Shown: in pieces, positions 10,578 through 21,239 of the stretch | Numbering within the stretch: position 1 is the first letter of the stretch | How the letters are laid out: the number at the start of each line of letters is the position of its first letter | From: Cladorrhinum sp. PSN259 | Lineage: Eukaryota; Ascomycota; Sordariomycetes; Sordariales; Podosporaceae | Direction of reading: 5' to 3' | Assembly: GCA_033725935.1 (NCBI GenBank) | Contig: MU867129.1 | Coordinates: 62,001-126,000, forward strand | Length of the DNA: 64,000 nt | Translations under genes and position numbers: made by a program | Notes under the pieces: model-generated | What the model was told of the DNA's origin: nothing | Seen by the model: only the letters and a program-made list of their open reading frames with translations | Database searches by the model: none

Positions 10578-11126
10578 ATGGTGTGGATTTCTATCTGCGC
10601 GGACCTCTTCAGGGCGACGGCGGCGAGTTTACACAACACGGCCGAGGAGCCCAGCGAGCCGCCCTTGTCGGCAGGGCTCCTATATAATTTGACTCACGAT
10701 GTAAGCGACTCCAAAAAAGTGGCCGAGTGTTGTAAGTTAATAATGCTGACCAGCTCCCAGGGGTACGGTGACATCAACGTCCGCATCGAAGGATATCGCC
10801 CCTACAAGTTCAAAGTCATCGAAGATCGCCAATATCGCTCGTATATTCGGCGTAGAGTGCTTCCCGACTATTTAGCAAACAGAACCACCGTCGAGCTGTG
10901 GATTAAAGGTATCGAAGTCGAGGACTCACCCGCCAAACTTATCGAGTTTTTTGTGGTTGGGGAAGGGTATGCGTGGGATGATGTGGACATCCTCCTAGGA
11001 GAGCACGTCAAGGGGTTCTGTCCTGGCGAGGACTGCAAGTGGCATTGGGTTGGGAAGCCCGGTTGTCGTCGGTGTAGTGAGGATACCAGGGCACGAAGCC
11101 AGAGCCGAGGGATGCGCCTCAGCTGA
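10578..11126 (+). CDS. Hypothetical protein with partial retropepsin-like half, 162 aa
   Basis: Two exons, 10578-10700 and 10761-11126, are separated by a 60-base intron with textbook signals (GAT|GTAAGC, branch TGCTGAC, CAG acceptor). The intron is a multiple of three and open, so retention would not stop translation. Residues about 85-135 read 'TVELWIKG...LIEFFVVGEGY' then 'DDVDILLGEHVKGF', matching the second half of the fungal retropepsin-like fold (VELTW, FFVV, D-LLG-DF). I see no D-T/S-G triad in the first half, so the protein may be inactive or the real 5' exon may lie upstream. The C-terminus is Cys/Arg-rich (CPGEDC, CRRC). The function is unknown; it may be a diverged partner of the gene at 8811. 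The start is the first ATG of this frame and is not secure. Confidence 0.5.
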   Translation: MVWISICADLFRATAASLHNTAEEPSEPPLSAGLLYNLTHDVSDSKKVAECCKLIMLTSSQGYGDINVRIEGYRPYKFKVIEDRQYRSYIRRRVLPDYLANRTTVELWIKGIEVEDSPAKLIEFFVVGEGYAWDDVDILLGEHVKGFCPGEDCKWHWVGKPGCRRCSEDTRARSQSRGMRLS

Positions 11127-12446
11127 AGTTCTCTCCCTCGCCGGATTGCTGTGGAGGGCCTTCGACAGATCGCACCGTCTAGTCTCGTTTATTGTTCAAC
11201 GAAGAAGAGAAATGGACCATGATGGGTTACCGGTTAATGGGGTGCCACGTAAGGATGCTTTTGGGGTCTTGGACAGCTAAATTTGTCTTTCCTTAACGTT
11301 TATTTTAGCCTTGGTATGGACACGTATAGAGATCTGCGAGCGATCGCAAGGGAAATTGGAAGGGAGATTGTTACTTGAGTTTGGAATTTACTGAGTTGCG
11401 CTCTCCTCTTATGTAATTGGTGCTCTTTGATTTGTTTTTCTTTTGTTGTGGTTATTGGTTCCTAATTTCCTTCTAGTATTTTAATTAGAGAGAGGGGAAA
11501 AAAGAAAAAAAGCAGATACATAGGTCGAAATAAGCTCTGAGATCATGAATTTCTCCTCTGAAACAAGGAAAATGAAGCATCTAATCACAATACTGTTGGG
11601 GTGGGAAGAGCTTGAAATGTCGTTTGTGATTTATCCTCTTCTGTGGACAGTGTAGAAACTGGTTCGGATACCGTCTGCCTTGGCCCTGTGCCGTAAATTA
11701 AGGGCCTTTCCTAGAAGCACTTCAACAACAGGGAAGGATTAACAATAAAGCCCGAACATAGATAATGCCCCCAACCATGTTCAATGGTGCTATGCAAGTC
11801 CCCGGCTTGCTGTGGATTTCCATCGAGGAATGAAGGCGAGAACCAAGGAAATTTCACTTTCCAGGGTGCGACGGCAACAAACACGCTGAGAGACCCCCCC
11901 AAGAGTTTGGTGTGACTTGGGGTAAATTGGGCTGAGCTGAGCTGTCGGCGACCCCTTGCGTCCCCATCCATTTCATCCCCACAACTGACCGCCATTTTTC
12001 AGTTTGCTACGTATGTAGATCTCGATCTCATCAACCAAACACTCACTGATTACATTTAGTGAATTAGTCGCGTTTTCGGACGGCGACTGGACCTGAGCGC
12101 TGCTAAATTGTTTCACAGGCCATCAAAAAGGCCCACTAAAACAAACACCAATAGCTCCAATCTTGGGCTGGGAAACATAAAGTCAGCCAAGCAAGTAAGT
12201 GCCCTGTGGCAGAGACCCCAGGCTGAACCGGGGAACATGCTGTCTGGGCTCTGGGGTCACATATCCTACTAGAACGCCCTCCTAGGTGCTCGAAAAAAAA
12301 AACCAACAGAGTTATTCAGGTGTTTTCTCGGAGCCGTTAAGAGCTCTATATAAGCCCTAAACGTAGGAACGGATTTTCTAGGAGATAGGCAACAAAATCA
12401 TGCATATATCAGAGGTGCAAACCATGCACCCCCGTACCTAGTATAT
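11127..12446. other. Large intergenic gap, no gene seen
   Basis: About 1.3 kb with AT-rich and C-run stretches. The only ORF of note (minus, 11995-11711) lacks coding features. A TATATAA word near 12346 is not followed by a plus-strand gene. It separates the accessory island from the housekeeping block. Confidence 0.4.
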
Positions 12447-14205
12447 TTACTTGTTCATAGTCATTAACTCCACCATGGAGTCGACGCTCCCCATGGCGGC
12501 CTTCAGACCAACATCAACGGCCTTCTTATACCGCATGTAAATAACAGCAACACCAGCCACCACACCGGCAAGAACAGGCGCACCAATCACACCAGTTAAA
12601 ACTCGTGTCAAAACCCGTCCTTGGTGCTCACTCTTGGCCACCACTTCGGAATACCTTTCATTGCCAAAACTGACTCGAGAATATTTTGTCTGCCAACCGA
12701 GCCCGGGCAGATATTTGCTGAGTCCCTCTTCGAGCCACTTCCGGAACCGGTAGGCAGGACTCAACACTGACGCTCTCATTTCGACATAGTTTTGTAACGC
12801 CAAGTCGTTGATGGCATGAGCATCCTGTACCCGGACAGCCGAGTATTCATCCAGCGCCCTCTCACGAGTTGAGGCCGGGTCACTTGTTGTGTTGAGCTCA
12901 TCCATGCGGGCGTGCTTGTCAAGAATTTCAAATAGGATCCTGACATCTTCAAGACCAGAGTTCATGCCTTGGCCGTAAAATGGGACCATGGCGTGAGCTG
13001 CGTCACCAACGATGACGGCCGATGAAGAGAAGTGGTAAGGTTTGCACTTGATATTGATGAGAGGGAGGTGGGGATTTTTATGGAAAGAAGAGATGAGCTC
13101 CTCGGGAGAGATCAAACGAGTCACACCCGGGAAGTATTTGTCGAAAAAGTGAGGGATGAGGGATCCCGAGGTGTCAGATTCGAGGCGTGCGTAGAATGCT
13201 GCAGGAGCAAAAAGGGTGCATGTAAAAGAACCGTCCTGAAGCTATCGATTAATTTCATAGACTAGAGTGCTTTGAAGACCCGGAAGACTTACATCGCTAG
13301 GAATGGCAATGAACATGAACTCCTTGCCAGGCCAGATATGTAAATGATTGGGTGAAATGGCAAACTTGGTATTGAGCGGTGCATCGGCTGGGGTCTCCTT
13401 TGGTTGAATTTGGAACTCGCACCACAGAGTGTCAATGTATTCTTGTTTGTAATCCATCCTCGTGTACTTCATCAAGTGGTATCTGACTGCCGAGTGGGCG
13501 CCATCGGCGCCAATCATGAGGTCAAAATCAATTTCAATCTCACGAGCCCGTTGTTCCTTGGACGCTCCGGCATCCCGAATCTCGAACCAGGCCTTATTTC
13601 TCTTGAAATCCGCACCGGTGAGTTTGTGGTTGAAGAAAAAGGTGACATTTGGCATGGCTTCAAGATTGTCCAGAAGACGCTCGTTGAGGCCACCACGGTC
13701 AATGGCCATGATTGCTCTTCCGTGGACGTCATAATCTTGTGCTTCCTCGTACAGCTCACCATTGGGTCGTTTCCCGTGGATCATACGGCCGCGCATAGGA
13801 ATGGTGGCACCCAAAACATGATCAATGAGATTTGGTTGACCGGCATTGCGCATGGCATTCAGGCCGCGCTCGGAAAGAGCCAAATTGATTGACTTGGTGA
13901 AGTTGAGAGGTGTCGTTGATGGGTCTCGCAGATCTAGTTCATGGTGTCAGTGTCTAATCAATATAAATAGGTTATTGCTTGAATGCTGGAACAAACTTCA
14001 AGATTGGAAGAGTAGAAGGCGAATGCGGGGCAACCACTGAGAATTGGTGATAGCTTCAAATTGCAAACCAAAAGAGAAACAAACAAAACTCACCTCCCCG
14101 AAGCTCATAAATCTCAACATGATTGCCTCGGCTGGCCGCGTACAATGCAGCGAGAGAGCCAACAGGCCCAGCACCGATAACAACAACTTTCTGCTTGTTG
14201 TCCAT
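12447..14205 (-). CDS. bna4: Kynurenine 3-monooxygenase
   Basis: Three exons, 14205-14094, 13933-13293 and 13235-12447, give 513 residues. The enzyme hydroxylates L-kynurenine to 3-hydroxykynurenine with NADPH and O2 in the tryptophan-to-NAD (kynurenine) pathway, at the mitochondrial outer membrane. Visible landmarks are the N-terminal FAD dinucleotide fold VVVIGAGPVGSLAALYAA, 'SINLALSERG' (typical of this enzyme), the second FAD motif 'DLMIGADGAHSAVR' and the GD motif 'VIVGDAAHAMVPFYGQGMN'. A C-terminal hydrophobic segment (residues about 475-495, VLTGVIGAPVLAGVVAG) is followed by basic residues and fits a membrane tail. Splice phases agree (phase 1, then phase 0). The length is normal for fungal orthologues. 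The gene is divergent from the methionine aminopeptidase gene. Confidence 0.93.
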
Positions 14206-14736
14206 CTTGTCTGACAAGAACTGTGCAAAATGACGCTGACACTGGGGTAAAGACGTTGTAATTTGTGAAAGAGTGTTGTTGAAACCGACTGCGAATGGCC
14301 TGATTGTAGAGATCGGATCTCCACCGGCTACTGTCGGCGCAGACCCAACAGGCCAAGCTTCAAAGGGATGGCAGCTCTTCAGGCGATGGATAACAAGCCA
14401 CCCCATGTTTATTAGCGCCACACTTTGCCGCCACAACGTGCTTGTTGGGGCGACGAACCAAAAATATTCCAAGGGTCAGCAGTACCTGTGCCACTGCAGC
14501 AAGCAAGCAGCGCGACACAAAGAGAGAGACAGCTTGAATAATTAAACATCCGACTTCTTTCGAGAGACCGTCGAGTTGTGATCTGCTCTGAGTTCAAAGT
14601 CTACGAATCTGCGCCTTCAATTTTGCAGCAATATTCCCAGCAAATTGCTGCAATCTTGCACATTAGCTTCGATTACAGCGAATACTTACCCCTCCGGCGC
14701 AAAACCCCCCCCAAAAAACCCTAGAAGTCCTTTCCA
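14206..14736. promoter_or_regulatory. Bidirectional promoter of bna4 and methionine aminopeptidase
   Basis: A 531-base gap between divergent starts. The aminopeptidase side ends in a C- and A-rich leader (CCCCCC/AAAAAA runs just before 14737). I found no TATA box. Confidence 0.45.
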
Positions 14737-16144
14737 ATGGCCGAAGAACCGCCCAGCAAGAGAAAGTGCTTGGGCGTCGACTGCGAGAACGATGCCAGCG
14801 CTCTTCAGTGCCCCAAGTGCTTGAGCTTAGGGATCAAGGACAGCTTCTTTTGCTCGCAGGATTGCTTCAAGAAGAACTGGGTGCGCCAAGACTTTTACCC
14901 CTCCAGTTTTATTCTTTTAGTGGTGTCGCCGAAGCTATTCACAGAAAACTTTCCGCTAACTACTACTCTGTCTCTTCTACAGGCCACACATAAGAATTTG
15001 CATAAACAAGAAAACAGTATTTTGAGCCACATATTTATACCAAAGGTCGTTTCTAAACCAGATCCAGAAACCGGCTACTTTAACCCCTTCCCAACCTTCC
15101 GATTCACTGGATCCATCCGACCAGTCTACCCCCTCTCCCCGAAACGCGAAGTCCCCAAGTCGATACCGCACCCCGATTACGCAGAAGATGGTATTCCCAA
15201 GACTGGAAGATCCCTCGTCAGGGCAAACAAGATTGAGCAGTTGAGCGCCAAGGACCAGGAGGGCATGCGCAAAGTCTGCAGATTGGCCCGCGAAGTTTTA
15301 GATATCGCTGCGGCGGCGCTCAAACCGGGCATCACCACCGACGAGATTGACGATATTGTACACAAGGCTTGTATTGAGCGCAACGTCAGTTACACAGCCA
15401 CGAGTGATGGCGCAACCAAGAAGCTAACCGGAAACACAGTCCTACCCTTCCCCTCTCAACTACAACCACTTTCCCAAGTCCGTCTGCACATCAGTTAACG
15501 AGGTTATTTGCCACGGTATCCCCGATAAGCGCATTCTCCTAGACGGCGATATTGTCAACCTCGACGTTACCTTGTACCACGAGGGCTTCCACGGCGATTT
15601 GAACGAGACATATTACGTTGGTGACCGGGCCAAGGCGGATCCTGACTCTGTCCGCGTGGTTGAAGCAGCCCGCGAATGTTTGGAGGAGGCCATCAAGCTC
15701 GTCAAGCCCGGCACTTTGTTCCGTGAGTTTGGTAACGTGATTGAGGCCCACGCAAAGACCAAGGGATGCAGTGTTATCCGCACCTATGTTGGACACGGCA
15801 TCAACCGCATTTTCCACTGCCCTCCCAACATTCCCCATTACGCCAAGAACAAGGCCGTCGGCGAGTGCAAGCCCGGCATGACCTTCACCATTGAGCCTAT
15901 GGTGGCTCTCGGTAAGTACAGAGATGTTACTTGGCCGGATAACTGGACCAGCACGACTATTGATGGCAAGAGGACGGCTCAGTTCGGTAAGTTCTTGCTG
16001 CGATGAGAATGGGTTTGTGATTTAGTTGCTAACGACTTTACAGAGCACACACTTCTTGTGACGGAGACAGGCGTAGAGATCCTCACGGCCCGCATGGCTG
16101 ACTCTCCTGGTGGACCTGTCCCGATGCCCACCACGGAAGCTTGA
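14737..16144 (+). CDS. map1: Methionine aminopeptidase type 1
   Basis: Four exons, 14737-14880, 14983-15384, 15440-15986 and 16044-16144, give 397 residues. The enzyme removes initiator methionine from nascent chains at the ribosome. The N-terminus has the two-part zinc-binding region typical of eukaryotic type 1 enzymes (CLGVDCENDASALQCPKC, then FFCSQDC...H...H), completed by the first splice. The pita-bread fold follows. The metal ligands are visible as 'GDIVNLDVTLYHEGFHGDLNETY' (two Asp; motif), 'VGHGINRIFH' (His), 'FTIEPM' (Glu) and, after the last intron, 'QFEHTLLVTETG' (Glu). Splicing is needed to restore 'YPSPLNYNHFPKSVC', the conserved substrate-pocket strand. The gene is complete and ordinary. 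Confidence 0.95.
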
Positions 16145-17014
16145 TAGTTCAAAAATACCGTTCGTGATAAGAATGAGCAAGTTTAGCGCTACAATAGACC
16201 TGTGTTCGACTGTTGTCGGAGTTGCTCGAATCCCAGACTTTTGCTAGACCTTGATAGTGGGGTGGGATGTGGGGTTCGGCCATCATCCCCAACCTGGAAC
16301 TGCACACCTGCACAGGCAACAGAGAATTGAAGTACCGGTAAGACACTGTGCATTTGCTTTCTAGTAGAAAATCATTTGTTCTAATTCATACCTTCATCCC
16401 TTGCTTTTGGGATTTGGATCTTGGGTGCATTTGAAGATGTGACCAAGTCGGCCCACCTCCTTCCCTAGTCCCTCTCACAACTTTCACAAGCAAAAGTGAC
16501 CCAGACAGCTTGAAGTGGGAGCACAGCGAAGCTCGGGCCACTTTGAAAAATCCAGTCTCGCTTTCATCATTTTTGGCACAGCTCCAGCTTCCCTGGTCCC
16601 AAACACACCAACCACCACGCTCTGCATCCTATCCACCTTCTCTAACCACGTGTGTGACGAGCTTCGCTCCCATCTTCTACAATCTTCCACCACATCACCT
16701 TCACCCTCACCCTCAACATCGTCCAACGAGACTCCCCGTCGGCACATTACTTCGACGATTTTTTACCGACATCGGTGCTGCAAGGGAGCTAGTTTATCGA
16801 AAGCTCCAACACACCATTGGTAATCAGGTAGCTTGCGCACCTGCACACAACAACCCCATCGCAACCACCGGTCGCACGACCCCTTTGCGGATCGCATACC
16901 TGCACGTAACCACAACAACCGACAACAAACGTTTTCGTCGAGTCTTGGTCTCCTCACCGGTATCAAAATCTTCGTTTCTTCCAATCCACCGATCGGTCTG
17001 CAACAGCTGTCAAG
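16145..17014. other. Intergenic and long 5' leader of ERV14
   Basis: Strongly CT/CA-biased sequence from about 16560 to 17010, typical of a long fungal 5' untranslated leader. The 258-codon frame through it (16510-17286) runs across the ERV14 start and first intron in another frame and is rejected. Confidence 0.5.
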
Positions 17015-17742
17015 ATGTCGGGCGAAGCGTGGTTATACCTCTTCGCGGTCATCATAAATGCCGTCAACCTCTTCCTCCAGGTCTTCTTCACCATCATGTA
17101 CAGCGATCTCGAATGGTACGCTCTCTACCCTATTTCCAATGGACTCTTGTTGCGCCTACCAGACTGCGGGCGTACATCGTGCGTTCCTTGGTGATCTGGC
17201 CCTTACAAGCCCTCACCCTGATGGAGCTACGTCATAACGCTGCAGCCTGGTGGTCTCTTCTTTTCTTTCGACCTTCAACTTGCTAACTCTGTGTGCCCAC
17301 GCAGCGACTATATCAACCCTATTGACCTCTGCAACCGCCTGAACACCTACATCCTCCCCGAAGTCGCAGTTCATGGATTCATGACCTTCCTGTTCCTTAT
17401 CAATGGCTACTGGCTGCCCCTCATCCTCAACTTGCCGCTGCTTGGATGGAACGTTAAGAAGTGCGTTTCAAATCTTTCAATATACTCTAAAGGCAGAAGG
17501 GAATTTGCTAACGGGGCTGCAGGATCGTTGACAACACACATCTCCTTGACGCTACCGAGATCTTCCGCAAGCTGAATGTTCACAAGAAGGTGCGAAACCT
17601 TGGTGCAATTTGGAAGTTGGAAAAACCGAATACTAACGCAGAATCATAGGAATCATTTACCAAACTCGGCTTCCACCTCGTCCTCTTCTTCTTTTACCTC
17701 TACAGCATGATCGTCGCCCTTATCAGGGACGAGGCCCACTAA
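17015..17742 (+). CDS. erv14: ER vesicle cargo receptor, cornichon family (ERV14)
   Basis: Four exons, 17015-17115, 17305-17460, 17523-17589 and 17650-17742, give 138 residues, the standard cornichon length. The protein is a small ER-to-Golgi COPII cargo receptor for transmembrane proteins. The N-terminus (MSGEAWLYLFAVIINAVNLF) is the first membrane helix. 'MYSDLECDYINPIDLCNRLN' is the family signature and is created across the first splice. Two further hydrophobic helices follow (FMTFLFLINGYWLPLILNLP and FHLVLFFFYLYSMIVALI), with the acidic tail RDEAH. All splice phases agree. This core gene is highly conserved and gives good confidence in the manual splicing used throughout. Confidence 0.95.
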
Positions 17743-18733
17743 GAAAGGACCGCTTTTCTCGACGGGTGTCTGTTTCTTCTTTGGCAACCCCTTGCTTGTC
17801 GACTGCACACACACGCACCACGGATTTCCTTTTGTCGAGGGAGTTCTGGACTTCCCTCGTATATAAATAAGCGACGATCTGACGGGGTTTGGTTCATGTC
17901 GCAAGAGCACTGCACACGCATGCACTTTGATGATGGGTTTTTAAGATTAGACGGGAATCACGGACGGTCAGGGGGGTTATTGGTGTGGCAGGATTGGCTA
18001 TTTCACGACGATAACACGTTCCAAGTTAATGGTGGATATGGAGACATGAATAATGTACAAGAGTAGGAAGGAGGCGGGGAGGCGGGGCGGTGGTTTAACG
18101 AAAGGGTCGGTCCTTCTTCCGTGGTTTTTGGCTTTGGCGTAGTAGGGCTTCTCACCTGGGAATTGCGGGCTTGACTGTAAACATACTATATTTATTCAAT
18201 GGGTGAATAAGAGAAGGGGTGCAATTCTGGTTCATGAATGTCCGTCTAATGCGGTTGATGGTTATGGGGCACGTCGTGATGGCGGGGTTCGGATTAGAAA
18301 TGCAAGTTGAAAGGTGCCGAAATATTTAATCTTTCTTCCGTTATCATATTCACAATGTCCGTTGTTGATCATTCAACGTGCGTAAATCAACATGTGATTC
18401 CTCTTATAAATTGTAACGCCGCGGCGCCAAAACCCCCGAAGCTTGGGTTCCTGGAAAGCTTGTCTCTGCTGCTGTCAATGTGGCCCGTGCGTCCATCAAA
18501 TGGAGTGACGCGCCGCGCTGGAAAATCGAGTTGAGGACGGATCTTATCGCTAACACTGCATCCCCAAGCCCGCTGCGCTGTGCGACAGTCGCTTCATCAA
18601 TCCATAATTTGCGCCAGCCAGCCAACTTTACAAACTATTTTTTAAACCTACCCAAAACAACGACAGCTGCTCAATTCTCCAATCAATCAACACTAAATAA
18701 TTCCTGAACCACGAACTCAACCCATTCGGCAAA
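17743..18733. other. Intergenic, 3' flank of ERV14 and promoter of PRP17
   Basis: G-rich 3' region with GGGGCGG-type runs near 18075-18090, then an A/C-rich leader. I see no gene. Confidence 0.45.
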
Positions 18734-20424
18734 ATGTCGAACAATTTCGGCGACTACCCGCCCAACCTTCCCGTTCGAGACGCACTCATCGTTCGCGAGC
18801 AAGCAGGTCCCGACCATGCTGTCGTCCCTTACACAGGCGAAGACCTTGCGCGCCCGCGCCTCGGCCCGGCCAACCCCTTTCGCGACGAATCCGATTCAGC
18901 TGTGGCGCTACGAAAGCGAAAGAACGTCCTGACTGGTACCGCGGAGGAAACATACATCTCTGAACATACATTCCGGTCGAAACATCGTGCCATAGAGCGC
19001 GGCGGTGGTCCAGAAAGGGAGTTCTTGACGGGCAAGCAGCAAAAGGAGATTAATAAGCAGCTGAGGCAACAGAGAGAGGTAAAAGGAAGCGCGACGGTTG
19101 CTGATGGTGATGGGGCGTACGTGGGGCCTTGGGCAAAGTACAAGAGGGACGAGTATGAACTGGTGGAGGTTGAGGAAGGGCAGGAGCTGGGGAGTGAGTA
19201 TGAGGTTGTTACTGATGAGGAAGAAGAGGACGAGGACGAGGTGATAGAGAGCGGGACGGTGGTGAAGGCGCCTGCTGAGAATCTGGCGAGGAGAAAACAG
19301 GTGGAGGAGCTAGGCGAGGAGACCACGACGTTTCACGGTTCGGAGCAGTTCGATTACTTGGGGAGGACGTACATGCATGTTCCGCAGGATTTGGATTTCT
19401 CGCTCACGAAGGAGGTTGGGAGCATCACGAACTTCGTGCCGAAGAAGGTTGTTCATACGTGGAGACATCACGGAGGCAAAGCTGTTACGGCGCTGCAGCT
19501 CTTCCCGGAGTCGAGTCACTTGGGGCTTTCGGGAGATGCGGATGGAAAGATCAAGATTTGGGATGTTTACAGGTCGAGAGAGCTGTTGCGTACCTTTGCG
19601 GGGCATAACAAGGCTATCTCGGACTTGTCGTTTAACACGGGGGGCACGAAATTCTTGTCGGGTGGGTTCGATAGGAGGATTCGGTTGTGGGATACGGAGA
19701 CGGGCCAGTGCATCAACAGGTTTAACTGCGGGAAGACACCACATGTCATCAAGTTTAACCCCTCGGCGGAGAATGGGCACGAGTTCTTGGCTGGCTTGTC
19801 GGATAATCGGATATTGCAGTACGACAGCCGTGCTGGTAACGAGACGGTTCAGGAGTATGATCACCACTTGGGGGCGATCAATACGCTCGAGTTTATCGAC
19901 GACAGCCGGCGGTTCATGTCGACTTCTGACGATCGGTCGTTGAGAGTTTGGGAGTATGGTATCCCGGTTGAGATCAAGACTATCAGGTATGTTTGTTTTA
20001 TTCCCTTTCTTACGCTGGGTACGGTTTGCTTACCATTTTCTACAGCGAGCCCGACATGTTTGCCCTCACCAAGTCCGCCAAGCACCCAAGCGGCAAGTAT
20101 GTCTTGTATCAATGCAGCGACAACTCCATCGTTGCCTACTCGGCCGGCTCAGACAAGTTCAGGCAACACCGCAAAAAGGCATGGCGTGGACACAATACGG
20201 CTGGTAGTGCCATCGGCCTTACATGCAGTCCCGATGGACAGTTCGTTGTGTCCGGAGATACCGGCGGCACTGTCTGCTTCTGGGACTTTAAGACCTGCAA
20301 GATGTACACCAAGCTCACAGTGGACAGCGGTGGTGGGTCGGTCAACTGCGTTGCGTGGTCACAACAGGAGACCAGCAAAGTGTTTACTGCTGGTGCCAAG
20401 GGAGAGATCAAGTTGTGGGATTAA
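18734..20424 (+). CDS. prp17: Pre-mRNA splicing factor PRP17 (CDC40), WD40 protein
   Basis: Two exons, 18734-19986 and 20046-20424, give 543 residues. PRP17 acts in the second catalytic step of splicing, in the spliceosome. The N-terminal half is charged, with 'KRKNVLTGTAEETYISEHTF' and 'YVGPWAKY', which I associate with this family, and an acidic run around residues 155-170. From residue about 235 there are seven WD-type blades, seen as 'GDADGKIKIWDVYRSREL', 'GGFDRRIRLWD', 'TSDDRSLRVWEYGIP' and 'GDTGGTVCFWDFKTCKMY', ending in 'GAKGEIKLWD' directly before the stop. The single intron interrupts 'IKTISEPDMFALT' and splices in frame. An unspliced frame runs on as a false 593-codon ORF. Length and architecture are normal. 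Confidence 0.94.
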
Positions 20425-21239
20425 GGAGCTGAGGAAAGGGCTTGTCAGTTGCTGTTTTTGGGAGCGCATTTGCATGGCGTTATTAACATTAGGATACACA
20501 AAATATCAAGGTTAGGCATGAGCCGCATCACATCCAACTCGTATTTCGACAACCACACTGCTGTCTTTTCTTTCTTTTGTATCGGCAAGTCCATGCTTTT
20601 GCCTGGCAATGACCCCTCCCGAGCACTTGCAGGCCACGTGAGTTTTGGTGCCCGCCTTCGGAAGAAATCATGGAGTTGACGAAGATGTCACATTCCAGGC
20701 CCCAGCTGACTCGCCCATCTCTGATCCCACTATAAAGCCTGGTTAAAGGCACAAGTCCGCTTAGCTCTTTTGAGATTTCATTCAACATCTAACCATGATC
20801 CAAACCCACATACCTTACCCTACGCACTTGATAACAGTTACCTTGTCTGGACACCCCAGTTGCTGCCTACACCAAGCATGTTGAGACGACCGGATAATCC
20901 CGGTGCATGTGCCGCAGACGTGCGGAGGGAGTCTGACAGTGTAACCACCTTAAATGCTAACAAGCACCACAACGGTAAATGCGCACATGGGTGGCAGAAA
21001 CTGCGCCTCTTCACTGGCATTTTTAGTGGCACCAACAGTGTACGTTACACAACGCTACTGTAGGTAGGGGCAAAGATCCCCAACATTCAGATATACATGC
21101 ATATATATGTATGTACCTGGAACTGGGGGGAGACGTAAAAAAAAAAAAAAGGATTGAAAGAAGCCAAAAACAACCTCCTAGTAAAATTTCCGTCCGTGAA
21201 TTTTTCGACCGAGACTTTTTCAACTTTCTCTCTAAAAAA
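20425..21239. other. Intergenic, upstream of the Zn2Cys6 gene
   Basis: 815 bases. A TATAAAG word at 20731-20737 lies about 500 bases before the next start, too far for a plain core promoter unless the leader is long or contains an intron. There is an A run at about 21136-21150. The ORF at 20770-21063 has no coding character. Confidence 0.4.

Noticed and set aside
16510..17286. 258-codon plus frame before and over the ERV14 gene
   Set aside because: It runs through the CT-rich leader, the ERV14 start in another frame and its first intron; no domain.
20731..20737. TATAAAG as core promoter of the Zn2Cys6 gene
   Set aside because: About 500 bases from the ATG with no supporting leader intron identified; left as an unassigned word.
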